Shown: piece after piece, positions 21,986 to 30,190 of the stretch
Layout of the letters: each line of letters starts with the position of its first letter
Position numbering within the stretch: the stretch's first letter is position 1
From: a virus
DNA length: 32,481 nucleotides
Strand: one strand, 5' to 3'
Virus record (IMG/VR): IMGVR_UViG_3300048797_000044
Coordinates: 1 to 32,481 of that record
Notes under the pieces: generated by a model
What the model saw: only the letters and a program-made list of their open reading frames with translations
Told to the model about the DNA's origin: nothing
Databases searched by the model: none
Position numbers and translations under genes: made by a program

Positions 21986-22996
21986 ATGGCATTAGATATT
22001 CAAGATACCACGTACGCCGGAACAGTAGCCAGTTATTTCTGGTTACCCGCTACCTTTGGAATGGACACACTGCAAAAAGGCGGTGTATATGTTCAGGATG
22101 GAATTAAAAAACAACACACTATTTCACGAATCGACTTTGCTCGTCCTTTGCAGAAAAGACAGGCTACTCCAACCGGTTCAGGTACTTTCACAATCGATGG
22201 ACGTGTTTTGGTCCCTCAAGACGTTATGCTTTACACCGAGTTTAATCCACGTGATTTTGAAACTCAATGGTTAGCTGAAAGTCTTTCCCCTACTTTGTTA
22301 GCTCGTGAACTCCCGGTAACAGCCGAAAACTACATGATGCAAATAGGACTTGAAAGAGCCTTGGAGCAGATTGAAAACGGCCTTTGGATGGGTTCACTTT
22401 CTTACACCGCCGATCCTGGTTCAGACGGTAATGGTCAGATTTGTTTCTTTGACGGCTTCTTAAAAAAGATGCTTGCAGATTCAGCAGTTAAACAGGTTGC
22501 AAGTCCTTATCCTTTGGTATCGACTGTTTCTGTTACTTCAACTTCTACGAATGTTCTTGAGGCAATGGATAAACTTATTAACCTTTGCGTAGTTAACAAA
22601 AAGGCTTTAATGTCACGTCCTAACAGGTTTAAGAGACTGAAGTTCTTTATGTCAATTGGTACAGAACAATTATATCAGGCTGCATCTATTAACTTGACAT
22701 TCAAAGGTCAGTTAACTCAGTCGGGTGAAACTCAACCGTGGAAAGGTTTTCAAGTGGTTGCATTGGCCGGTATTCCTGATAATACGATTCTCTTTGCTGA
22801 AGGACTTGACGACACAAGCTCAAACCTTGTACTCGGTATGAATAGTACGGAAGACAACAACCTGCAATTACAGAGACTTCAGAATAATTCAGAACTCTTT
22901 TTCTTAAAAGGCCTGATGAAATACGATACCCAGTACGGTTTCCCTGAAGAAGTATTCTTGTACACGACACTGACAAGTGCAGTATTTAGCGCATAA
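21986..22996 (+). CDS. Major capsid protein (HK97-type fold)
   Basis: A 336-residue protein, a normal size for a major capsid protein. Placement directly after the protease-scaffold gene and the internal pattern (an N-terminal arm LDIQDTTYAGTVASYFWLPA, a FTIDGRVLVPQDVMLYTEFN strand in the E-loop and A-domain region, GLERALEQIENGLWMGSL spine helix, and a C-terminal beta strand pair around ELFFLKGLMKYDTQYG) support an HK97-like fold. It builds the icosahedral shell around the packaged DNA. A terminator follows at 23010. Confidence 0.85.
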   Translation: MALDIQDTTYAGTVASYFWLPATFGMDTLQKGGVYVQDGIKKQHTISRIDFARPLQKRQATPTGSGTFTIDGRVLVPQDVMLYTEFNPRDFETQWLAESLSPTLLARELPVTAENYMMQIGLERALEQIENGLWMGSLSYTADPGSDGNGQICFFDGFLKKMLADSAVKQVASPYPLVSTVSVTSTSTNVLEAMDKLINLCVVNKKALMSRPNRFKRLKFFMSIGTEQLYQAASINLTFKGQLTQSGETQPWKGFQVVALAGIPDNTILFAEGLDDTSSNLVLGMNSTEDNNLQLQRLQNNSELFFLKGLMKYDTQYGFPEEVFLYTTLTSAVFSA

Positions 22997-23009
22997 TTAG
23001 TTTAACCAG

Positions 23010-23031
23010 AAGGGAGTTTAAAAGCTCCCTT
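23010..23031 (+). terminator. Intrinsic terminator or attenuator after the capsid gene
   Basis: Stem AAGGGAG (23010-23016) and CTCCCTT (23025-23031) with an 8-base loop and a TTCTT tail. It lies 13 bases after the capsid stop and before the secreted protein gene. It could trim tail-gene expression relative to capsid. Confidence 0.65.
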
Positions 23032-23050
23032 TCTTCAAAACCTCAAGAAA

Positions 23051-23482
23051 ATGAAAAAGTTATTTGCAATCATATTTTTACTTGCTATTTCGGTAGCGAT
23101 GTTCGGACAATCAACAAGTCCACGTTTTGGAACCCTAAAAAACCAGGATAACACAGGGCGTATTCTTAATTATAAACTGGTTACAATCACAGATGCAACC
23201 GGGAACGATAGTATTTCAATTAAGCCTAATGCTTACACGACTATTTATAATATCACATTAAAGGATAGTTTAACGCTAAAACAGCCAGTTGTAACTAACT
23301 GTAATTTGGGTGATAAAATTGAAATATTACTTTCGGCACCTAGCGGAACACCGTTCCTTAAACTATACGGAACTAATTGGAAAGCAACTTATAAGGCAAC
23401 CTTATCTACTGGTTTAAGGGGTGTTATTGAGCTTGTCTTTGATGGTGCGAAATGGGTTGAAGAAGGTAGAACTATTCAATAA
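23051..23482 (+). CDS. Secreted small protein with Sec signal peptide
   Basis: A 143-residue protein with a clear type I signal peptide MKKLFAIIFLLAISVAMFG followed by Gln20, then a beta-rich mature part (NYKLVTITDATGNDSISIKP, then KIEILLSAPSGTPFLKLYG). There is no lipobox Cys. The mature form ends at about residue 143 and would be periplasmic or exported. It sits between the capsid and tail sheath genes, where secreted proteins are not expected. Gln right after the cleavage site is the Bacteroidota pattern. Roles could include decoration, surface modification or superinfection control; none is shown. Confidence 0.7.
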   Translation: MKKLFAIIFLLAISVAMFGQSTSPRFGTLKNQDNTGRILNYKLVTITDATGNDSISIKPNAYTTIYNITLKDSLTLKQPVVTNCNLGDKIEILLSAPSGTPFLKLYGTNWKATYKATLSTGLRGVIELVFDGAKWVEEGRTIQ

Positions 23483-23661
23483 TGGATACTCAAGCAATCT
23501 TTGACGCATTACCACACGTCAACAAAATATGGGTAACATCGGACGGTCATTTCCATTTACATGACCATGAAGGCGGTACATTGTTTTTAAGGCCGTCCGA
23601 TGATATCCCAAAAGAAGAAATTAAAACCTCACAGCCGAAAGGCAATAAAAAAGTAAAATAA
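23482..23661 (+). CDS. Small protein before the tail sheath (59 aa)
   Basis: A 59-residue protein with a His-rich centre (SDGHFHLHDHEGGTLFLRPS) and a lysine-rich C-terminus. Its ATG overlaps the secreted protein stop and its stop overlaps the sheath start (TAATG at 23659). The His/Asp pattern may bind metal. Genes of similar length and place are seen before sheath genes in related Bacteroidota phages (from memory), so it is probably a structural accessory. Confidence 0.6.
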   Translation: MDTQAIFDALPHVNKIWVTSDGHFHLHDHEGGTLFLRPSDDIPKEEIKTSQPKGNKKVK

Positions 23662-25190
23662 TGAGAGGTGATATAAGATTTATTAAAGGTCAAGGCGCAA
23701 GTCAAAGAACATTAGCAGGGAGCGATTTCATTTCCGGTCTGATTCTTTATACCGCTTCTTTGCCTTCAGGATTTACAACCACTGCAAACATTAAGCAGCT
23801 CTTTGGAATTGCTGATGCTGAAGCACTGGGAATAAAAGCCGACTATTCAGATGAAACAAAAGCAGCCGGGAGATACCTTGTCACAGGTATAGGAACAAAC
23901 GGAGACACGATCAACATTTCAGTACTCGAACCTTTCTTAAAGACTGTCAACCTGGGAACCTATACGAAAGTATCAGGCGACACAACAGTAACAAAGGTAG
24001 GTGACGGTATTGCGCTTGCAATCAATTCCGGTACTTTGGTACACGGTTACACTGCTTTAAATACAGGCGGTTCAGTTGCAATCACAGCAAAGGCCGGTTT
24101 AGGTATCTTCTTAAATTTAGGAACACCGATAACCGTTACACTTTCAGCCGGCGCAACATTGGCAGGAACGTTAACTCAATTCTCTGGTGGCGTAGCTTCA
24201 AAGCAAGCAGTATGGCATTATCATATTGCCGAATATTTTAGGGCAAACGTAAACAGTCAACTTTGGATAGGATTCTTTCCGGCTCCAAATCCGTACACTT
24301 TCAATGAAATTACAACCTTACAGACTTCAGCAAATGGAAGTTTGAGACAGGTAGGTATTTTTGTTGATTCTAAGGCGTATGCAAGCGCAGATCTTACCCT
24401 GATTGATGGAGTTATTAAAACGAACAATGATGCACGACACAAGCCCCTTTCCGCTCTGTATGCAGCCGATTTAAAAGCACAGACAGACATAACCGGAATA
24501 GCCGACCTTTCTTTGTTAACAGCAAATAAAGCTAGTTCTGTTATTGGTCAGGACGGCGGTTCATTGGGTGCATTCTTATTCTTAACTACCGGGAAATCGG
24601 TAACTCAATTAGGTGTGGCATTGGGTATGCTTTCTTTGAGTAGCGTATCTGAAGACTTCGGACAACCTTCAAAGTTCTCTATTTCAAACGGAGTAGAAAA
24701 CGACATCCCGGCCTTTGCTAATGGTCAACTTTTAAGTGATCCTTTGCTTACTGATTCCGCTCTCGATGCTATTGACGCAAAAAGACACATCTTTGGTCAA
24801 AAATATGTAGGTGTATCAAGTACGTTTTTTAACGACAATCACACTGCATGTTCTACAACTTCAGATTATGCCTTTATCAACGATAACAGAGTAATTGACA
24901 AAGCAACCAGGGGAATTTACGCCGCTTTAATTTCTAAGCTCAAAGGTCAGTTAAACAAGAACAATGACGGCACTTTAGCCGCTTCAACAATTGCAGACTT
25001 TGAAAGTTTGGCCTTAGCACCGCTTCAGCAAATGAACCGGGACGGCGAGCTTTCAGAAGTAAGTGACTCGGACGTTTACATCGACCCTACTCAGAACGTT
25101 GTATCAACAAGTACTCTCGTTATTAACGTTGTCTTAAACGAAAACGGAATAGCACGTAACATCACAATTCCAATATCTTATAAAGCATGA
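23661..25190 (+). CDS. Contractile tail sheath protein
   Basis: A 509-residue protein in the tail sheath size range. N-terminal GDIRFIKGQGASQRTLAGSD and the conserved middle (VWHYHIAEYFRANVNSQLWI, then IGIFVDSKAYASADL-like strand) and the C-terminal NITIPISY strand follow the sheath pattern of Bacteroidota phages, often annotated DUF2586 (from memory). Sheath subunits wrap the tube and contract to drive injection, so the virion should be a myovirus. The tail tube gene overlaps its end (ATGA at 25187). Confidence 0.87.
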   Translation: MRGDIRFIKGQGASQRTLAGSDFISGLILYTASLPSGFTTTANIKQLFGIADAEALGIKADYSDETKAAGRYLVTGIGTNGDTINISVLEPFLKTVNLGTYTKVSGDTTVTKVGDGIALAINSGTLVHGYTALNTGGSVAITAKAGLGIFLNLGTPITVTLSAGATLAGTLTQFSGGVASKQAVWHYHIAEYFRANVNSQLWIGFFPAPNPYTFNEITTLQTSANGSLRQVGIFVDSKAYASADLTLIDGVIKTNNDARHKPLSALYAADLKAQTDITGIADLSLLTANKASSVIGQDGGSLGAFLFLTTGKSVTQLGVALGMLSLSSVSEDFGQPSKFSISNGVENDIPAFANGQLLSDPLLTDSALDAIDAKRHIFGQKYVGVSSTFFNDNHTACSTTSDYAFINDNRVIDKATRGIYAALISKLKGQLNKNNDGTLAASTIADFESLALAPLQQMNRDGELSEVSDSDVYIDPTQNVVSTSTLVINVVLNENGIARNITIPISYKA

Positions 25191-25609
25191 CAACTCCACT
25201 TATTAACGGTATAAATTACGATTGGAACAGTATCGTACTTTCTCTTTTTGGTGTACCTGTAACCGGGATAGTCGCTATTGAATATAAGAGAAAACAAGCC
25301 AAAACAAACAACTACGGAGCCGGTAAAGCACCTGTAAGTCGTGGTTATGGCCGGGAAGAGTATGAAGGTTCTATTGAGCTTTATTTGGACGTTTGGAAAC
25401 AAATCATTGCAGCCGCTCCAAATCGGAACCCATTAGAGATACCACCGTTTCCTATTCCTATCACATATGGCACAAGTGCAGCTACTTTGACAAAAGACAC
25501 ACTTTATGCTTGTGAATTTATGGAAGATCCTTTTTCAGCAAAAGAGGGTGATACAAAACTGACTGTTAAAATTCCACTTATCATCGGTGGCATATCTAGA
25601 CAAATATGA
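25187..25609 (+). CDS. Tail tube protein
   Basis: A 140-residue protein directly after the sheath gene, as tube proteins normally are. The pattern VAIEYKRKQAKTNNYGAGKA, then REEYEGSIELYLDVWKQII, is typical of tube proteins in this phage group, with a beta-barrel C-terminus (DTKLTVKIPLIIGGI). It forms the inner tube through which DNA passes. Its end overlaps the chaperone gene. Confidence 0.8.
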   Translation: MTTPLINGINYDWNSIVLSLFGVPVTGIVAIEYKRKQAKTNNYGAGKAPVSRGYGREEYEGSIELYLDVWKQIIAAAPNRNPLEIPPFPIPITYGTSAATLTKDTLYACEFMEDPFSAKEGDTKLTVKIPLIIGGISRQI

Positions 25610-25965
25610 CAGAATTAACCCCGGAAGAACTGGCAGGATATAAAGCCAAAGCCGAAGAGATTAGCAAACGTTTGGGAGTATCAAAAGTATTCCCTTACAT
25701 TGCTATTGATGAAGATACCAACGAAAGAGTAGTAGGTTATTTAAAAGAGCCTAACTACCTTCAAAAGCTCTATGCTATGGATAAAATGGCAAAGACAGGT
25801 ATTTTCCTTGCAGGTGAGGAACTCAGGCCAGAACTAACTATCAAAGAGGAAAGCGATGAACGTACATATTCAGAAAGTTCCTCATGCGATAAGTATCGTT
25901 TAGGAATGGCTACCGAATGCGTTACAATGATCGAAGCCGCTCAAAATTCGTTTAAAAAAAAATAG
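25606..25965 (+). CDS. Tail assembly chaperone, frame 0 (gpG analogue)
   Basis: A 119-residue protein lying between tube and tape measure, the usual place of tail assembly chaperones, with a helical layout (TPEELAGYKAKAEEISKRLG, then CDKYRLGMATECVTMIEAAQ). The last codons read TTT AAA AAA AAA then TAG, giving a slippery A9 run. It should coat the tape measure during tail assembly. A -1 shift extends it (next entries). Confidence 0.8.
   Translation: MTELTPEELAGYKAKAEEISKRLGVSKVFPYIAIDEDTNERVVGYLKEPNYLQKLYAMDKMAKTGIFLAGEELRPELTIKEESDERTYSESSSCDKYRLGMATECVTMIEAAQNSFKKK
25956..25962 (+). other. Programmed -1 frameshift site A AAA AAA
   Basis: Heptamer of A inside TTTAAAAAAAAATAG. In the -1 frame a TAA at 25953-25955 closes the frame upstream, and the zero-frame TAG lies at 25963-25965, so the only overlap is 25956-25965, right on the A run. 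A shift here joins the two chaperone frames. Confidence 0.75.
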
Positions 25966-26183
25966 CGTTCTACGAAATAACGAATAACTCATCTGACTAC
26001 TCCCGTATGGCAGCTCTCATAAGGGGCTGCCTTAATTTTGAAGTAAACAAAGAAGACAAACCCCGTATTATTAATGATCTTTTTAAGCCTAAAGTTATGA
26101 CAAGCGAAGATGAATTTTTAAAAGCATGGGGTCAAACAAAATACTTTCTCGAAGTCGTTAACCAAGTTGAATTTAAAAGCTAA
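25962..26183 (+). CDS. Tail assembly chaperone -1 frame extension (gpT analogue)
   Basis: The -1 frame from ATA at 25962 reads IAFYEITNNSSDYSRMAALI onward to a stop at 26181-26183, giving about 73 residues and a fusion of about 192 residues with the upstream part. It has no good start of its own (the first in-frame ATG is at 26007). The aromatic ending (KAWGQTKYFLEVVNQVEF) is typical of GT-type fusions. Expressed only by frameshift, as in lambda gpG-GT. Confidence 0.75.
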   Translation: MAFYEITNNSSDYSRMAALIRGCLNFEVNKEDKPRIINDLFKPKVMTSEDEFLKAWGQTKYFLEVVNQVEFKS

Positions 26184-26195
26184 TCAAATAATTTG

Positions 26196-26203
26196 TATAT
26201 TTA
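26196..26203 (+). promoter_or_regulatory. Promoter-like box TATATTTA before HNH gene
   Basis: TATATTTAC preceded by ATTTG, ending 20 bases before the ATG at 26224. It resembles the copy near 4969 (ATTTGTAnATTTACATAA). It suggests the endonuclease has its own transcript rather than depending on tail expression. No -33 TTG at the usual spacing. Confidence 0.4.
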
Positions 26204-26223
26204 CATAATAAATAATACTAATT

Positions 26224-26727
26224 ATGAGAAACACAAACACAGATCCAACAAAAGAACAAATACACAAACTGTTTGAGTATAGGGATGGAATGCTTATTTG
26301 GAAAGTAAAAAAAGGATGTTGTAGGGGTATTGGAGAAAGAGCAGGATCGTTTAAGGACAAAGGGTACAGGCAAGTAATGATTAACTCTAAGCTAAGAGAA
26401 GAGCATAGAATTATTTATATTTACCACTACGGAGAAATACCCACCAATATGTTAGTTGATCATAAAAACGGAAACCCATCAGATAACAATATTGATAATC
26501 TTAGATTAGCTACGGATATACAGAATTGCCAAAACCAAAAAATATCAAAAAATAACACATCAGGATACAAAGGTGTGTGCTTTAAGAAAGATCGAAATAA
26601 GTGGCATGCAGGTATAAGGGTAAATGGAATAATAAAACACTTAGGTTATTACGATACTCCTAAAATAGCATCCGAGGTGTATAAAAAAGCCGCAGAAATA
26701 TATTTTAAAGAATTTGCAAAAATATAA
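26224..26727 (+). CDS. Free-standing HNH homing endonuclease with AP2 domain
   Basis: A 167-residue HNH_3-type nuclease with an AP2 DNA-binding tail. Residues about 60-105 hold the HRIIYIYHYGEIP helix, the VDHKNGNPSDNNIDNLR core with His80 and the Asn pairs, and QNCQN. From residue 113 SGYKGVCFKKDRNKWHAGIR and GIIKHLGYYDT form the AP2-like beta sheet. Such enzymes cleave a target and copy themselves by homing. It lies between the frameshifted chaperone and the tape measure, which normally adjoin, so it is very likely a recent insertion. It has its own promoter-like box. Confidence 0.93.
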   Translation: MRNTNTDPTKEQIHKLFEYRDGMLIWKVKKGCCRGIGERAGSFKDKGYRQVMINSKLREEHRIIYIYHYGEIPTNMLVDHKNGNPSDNNIDNLRLATDIQNCQNQKISKNNTSGYKGVCFKKDRNKWHAGIRVNGIIKHLGYYDTPKIASEVYKKAAEIYFKEFAKI

Positions 26728-26730
26728 CCT

Positions 26731-28302
26731 ATGTCATCTATAATTGAGTACATCCTTTCTGTTAAAGATCAGCTTTCCCCGGCAATTGATGGGGCAACTT
26801 CGCACGTTCAAAAAATGGAGGGTGCGCTAGGTAATGCTAAATCTATGGCCTTAAAAGTAGGGGCTGCAATGGGTTTGGCTTTTGGAGCTTTTCAGGTTGT
26901 TTCATTTGTAAAAGAAGGTGTAGAGAAATTTCACGAATTAGAGCAAGTAACTGCAAAAGTTGAAGCAAATTTAGCGTCAACAAATGAAAAGGCCGGCATG
27001 GGTTTGAAGGATATTCAAGGCATGGCTAAGGGTCTTTCAAGTCACATACAGGCCAGTCGAGCAGAGGTTATGGATATGGCTTCACAGCTTTTAACGTTTC
27101 CCTCAATTACAAAAGATGTATTTCAACAGTCTATGGGGCTTGTGGCTGACATCGCAAAGCAAACTGGACATGGATTAAGCGAGACAGGGATAATGTACGG
27201 TAAAGCTCTCAATAACCCAATTGAGGGGCTTCAAAAGATGCAACGATATGGAGTTATATTTTCAGAGGCGGAAAAAGCAAGAATAACACAACTCCAGCAA
27301 AGCGGAAATCTTATCGGAGCGCAAAAAGAAATGATGAAAGACATAGCAGGTTCAGGTTATGCGGGTGTAGCTGAAAGAATGTTTAATGCTGACCCTGTGG
27401 CGAGGTTCGGGAAAATGATTGAAGGTGTTCAACTTTCAGTAGGTGAACTTGCAATGGGTGTATTAAAAACAATTATTCCCGCATTAGAATCCTTTGCAAA
27501 CGGTCTTAAATCTGTGATAGATTTTATTAAAGAACACAAAGAAGGTATGAAGGCGTTGGGAATTGCAATTGGAATAGTTGTAACAGCAATGACAGCGCAA
27601 AAAGTTATAACGGGGTCAATAATTATGGTTCAGGCTTTTTTGGCTTCATCTACAACTTTGGCCACATTTGCAAATATTGCATTAGGTAGAGTGTATAATA
27701 TCAATACAGAGTCTACCGGGTTACTTGCAGCCGCTCAGTGGGCTTTAAACGTTGCAATGACAGCAAACCCTATCGGAGTTATTATCGTTGCAGTAGCCGC
27801 ACTTGTGGCAGGTATTATTTATTGCTGGAATACCTTTGAGGGGTTTAGAAAAGCAATGTTAGTTGTTTGGGATGTAATAAGGCTTGTAGGTTATGAAATG
27901 ACAGCATTAGGAGAAATCTTAATAGGCGCAATGACATTTAATCCTGCAATGATTCAAGAGGGATTATCTGATATGGTTAAGGCGTATAAAAACGCAGGTG
28001 ACGATATAGCTTACGATTGGAATAAATCAGATGCAGGTAAAGCGGCCAAAACAAAAACGTTAATTCCAGACAAAGGAAAAACAGGTAAAGAAGGCAAAGA
28101 GGGTAAGATTGAAAACGCCCCCGCAACAAAAGCAGAAGGTCAAAAGACTATCAATATCCACGTAGCCTATAACGCTCCATTAATTACGGGCTTCACGATA
28201 TCTACTGTTAATTTAAAAGAAGGCTTACAGAACTTAAAAGCTATGGTGTCCGATATTCTTGTTGAAGCTACTCACGATTCTCTAATGGTTGCAGATCACT
28301 AA
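26731..28302 (+). CDS. Tape measure protein
   Basis: A 523-residue, mostly helical protein. The start SSIIEYILSVKDQLSPAIDG followed by Ala-rich helices and a phage_tail_tape motif (MDMASQLLTFPSITKDVFQQ, GKALNNPIEGLQKMQRYG) are diagnostic. Two hydrophobic segments lie near residues 270-300 and 345-370 (for example IGVIIVAVAALVAGIIYCW). The C-terminus is basic and Gly/Lys-rich. At about 0.15 nm per residue the tail would be near 80 nm. It sets tail length and is held by the chaperones encoded upstream. A DnaK or lysozyme domain is not seen. Confidence 0.87.
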   Translation: MSSIIEYILSVKDQLSPAIDGATSHVQKMEGALGNAKSMALKVGAAMGLAFGAFQVVSFVKEGVEKFHELEQVTAKVEANLASTNEKAGMGLKDIQGMAKGLSSHIQASRAEVMDMASQLLTFPSITKDVFQQSMGLVADIAKQTGHGLSETGIMYGKALNNPIEGLQKMQRYGVIFSEAEKARITQLQQSGNLIGAQKEMMKDIAGSGYAGVAERMFNADPVARFGKMIEGVQLSVGELAMGVLKTIIPALESFANGLKSVIDFIKEHKEGMKALGIAIGIVVTAMTAQKVITGSIIMVQAFLASSTTLATFANIALGRVYNINTESTGLLAAAQWALNVAMTANPIGVIIVAVAALVAGIIYCWNTFEGFRKAMLVVWDVIRLVGYEMTALGEILIGAMTFNPAMIQEGLSDMVKAYKNAGDDIAYDWNKSDAGKAAKTKTLIPDKGKTGKEGKEGKIENAPATKAEGQKTINIHVAYNAPLITGFTISTVNLKEGLQNLKAMVSDILVEATHDSLMVADH

Positions 28303-28304
28303 CT

Positions 28305-28937
28305 ATGAGTATAGAACGATTCATAATACAGAAAGAGAACATAACAAGCATTCCGCTTATTGGTGCTAGGTTTGCCGGGGAGCGTGCTATTATTACAGCA
28401 GATGAGGCCAGAAAAAAGCAACAAGGGAATAATCCGTTTAATGGTCAGATAAACGCCGGGCAAAGTGATACACCTTTGCTTTATAAATCCGAACTAGGTA
28501 CTCAGGTAATGGCAGACGTTACTTTTAAATCCGTTTCATGGACTGATGTAAAAGGTAAAAGGCATGTAACTAAACAACAAACATTTCAGGCTATTCTTAT
28601 TGATCTGACTTTTCCGAGAAATATCGTTAAAACAGAAATCCAAGGCAGAAACGGAACGGTAAAAGAATACATCGGTGAAGGTGATGCACAAATAGCTTTT
28701 AGAGGTGTAATCACAGGACAAAACGGACAATATCCTGAAAGCAAAGTACAGGACTTAATACAAATGATTAAGGCACCTATTCCGATTGAGGTCATTTGTT
28801 CATATCTTAACAACAAGGGCGTTTTCTCAATCGTATTTGAAGACCGTACGCTTTCACAAGAGGAGGGCGGTTACTCTTATCAAACATTTTCATTAAACGC
28901 TATTTCAGATATTCCAATTGAACTACAAATACTATGA
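28305..28937 (+). CDS. DUF6046-like baseplate/tail protein
   Basis: A 210-residue protein after the tape measure. A TFQAILIDLTFPRNIVKTEI strand region, then IQGRNGTVKEYIGEGD and AIFRG-like ITGQNGQYPESKVQDLIQMI, resemble DUF6046 proteins of Bacteroidota phages (name from memory). By place it is a distal tail or baseplate initiator protein between tape measure and hub. It overlaps the next gene (ATGA at 28934). Confidence 0.6.
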   Translation: MSIERFIIQKENITSIPLIGARFAGERAIITADEARKKQQGNNPFNGQINAGQSDTPLLYKSELGTQVMADVTFKSVSWTDVKGKRHVTKQQTFQAILIDLTFPRNIVKTEIQGRNGTVKEYIGEGDAQIAFRGVITGQNGQYPESKVQDLIQMIKAPIPIEVICSYLNNKGVFSIVFEDRTLSQEEGGYSYQTFSLNAISDIPIELQIL

Positions 28938-30190
28938 TAACCTATTATAGAGTTATGACCAAAGTCGTTATTACACAGTTAACGCAAATTCAAGACGCAC
29001 CTCTTAGAAATAAGACGCTCATTTTTGATTTTGTGAATAAGTTTACGTGTAGCGATTCATGGCGTGACTTTACAAATCAAGGTGAAGTAGTAGTACCTAA
29101 AAATCTTTACGTCAAAGATCAAAATGATAAATTAATTCAGCTTTCAGATATTTCTCAAAACATCGGCGGTTTTAGTTTTGATAATTCACAAATGCCACTC
29201 TTAATGCGTGGTGACCGTGTAACGATGGATTACGCTTATAAATATTTTGACCCAAAGCAAGGCAAAGAAGTTGAGGTCGGAACCGCAAGCAAAGGGACGT
29301 CAGGTAAAATCTATCATTTATTCAATGGCTTTATTTCCGAAGTCACTTCAAAGAAACCGATCACGTTTAAGTGTGAGGATCTGATGTGGAAACTTAAACA
29401 GACCCCGGCCCCGATTAGAACGTTTAAAGAAACCGATTCGTTAGAATATATTTTAACTGAAATTCTAAAACCTTATAATAGCGACCCAAAGAACACCGAT
29501 AAAATAAAAGTAACGACTACGACTAAAACTACCTTTGGAGCATTCAGAACTGGAAATGAAACCGTAGCTGAAGTACTTTCGAGATTAAGGAAACAGTATC
29601 ATTTTGAAAGCTATCTGAATGATGGAGTTTTGATTTGCGGAATTAGTATTTATTCTCAAATCAAACCGAAAACTCACGTTTTTACTTTTCAGGAAAGTAT
29701 CATTTCTGATGAGTTGACATACAAACGAAAAGAAGATATAGTTGTAAGCATTCTTGCATCAAGCACAAATGAGGAAGAAACAGGCGAAACAACAAAAGAC
29801 GGGCAGGCTAAAACAAAATGTAAAAGACTTGAAGTGCTTTTAACTCTTAGGGATGGAAGCGATATTCCTATAATATTCCACAAAAATAAAGATGAAAAGT
29901 ACCCTGAAAATTTAGGTGGCGAAAGATATACAATACCATGGCCGGGAACTAAAACAATGGAAGAACTCATTGCAAAGGCTACCGACGAAATTAAGAAATA
30001 CTATTATTCCGGGTTTCGTGGCAAATTTACAACGTTTGGTATTCCAGTTGTTAAGATGGGTGACAACATTCAAATCTATGACCCAAAGCTACCCGAAAGA
30101 AACGGGCTTTACAAATGTAAGGGAGTTGATTACGAAGCTGGGATTGGTGGCATTCGCCAAGCTGTTCAACTAGACTATTTAATTGTATGA
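28934..30190 (+). CDS. Baseplate hub protein (Mu gp44 / gpD type)
   Basis: A 418-residue protein with the hub pattern: GGFSFDNSQMPLLMRGDRVT near residues 76-95, a FNGFISEV strand followed by KKPITFKCEDLMWKLKQ, then a FKETDSLEYILTEILKP helix. This order matches late-control gpD and Mu gp44, the VgrG N-terminal-like hub proteins that form the trimeric core holding the spike. The C-terminal part (NIQIYDPKLPERNGLYKCKG) is the beta domain that meets the spike. It overlaps the spike gene (ATGA at 30187). Confidence 0.8.
   Translation: MITYYRVMTKVVITQLTQIQDAPLRNKTLIFDFVNKFTCSDSWRDFTNQGEVVVPKNLYVKDQNDKLIQLSDISQNIGGFSFDNSQMPLLMRGDRVTMDYAYKYFDPKQGKEVEVGTASKGTSGKIYHLFNGFISEVTSKKPITFKCEDLMWKLKQTPAPIRTFKETDSLEYILTEILKPYNSDPKNTDKIKVTTTTKTTFGAFRTGNETVAEVLSRLRKQYHFESYLNDGVLICGISIYSQIKPKTHVFTFQESIISDELTYKRKEDIVVSILASSTNEEETGETTKDGQAKTKCKRLEVLLTLRDGSDIPIIFHKNKDEKYPENLGGERYTIPWPGTKTMEELIAKATDEIKKYYYSGFRGKFTTFGIPVVKMGDNIQIYDPKLPERNGLYKCKGVDYEAGIGGIRQAVQLDYLIV

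Noticed and set aside
23537-23602. 10-base inverted repeat CATCGGACGG / CCGTCCGATG within the small gene before the sheath
   Set aside because: The arms are 46 bases apart inside coding sequence, and a 10-base match at this distance is expected a few times by chance in a window this size.
460-30173. + strand frames overlapping known genes (460-696, 12888-13100, 20604-20786, 22056-22274, 29916-30173)
   Set aside because: They sit out of frame inside dnaB, MuF-ART, the protease leader, capsid and hub genes and have poor composition, so they are shadows.
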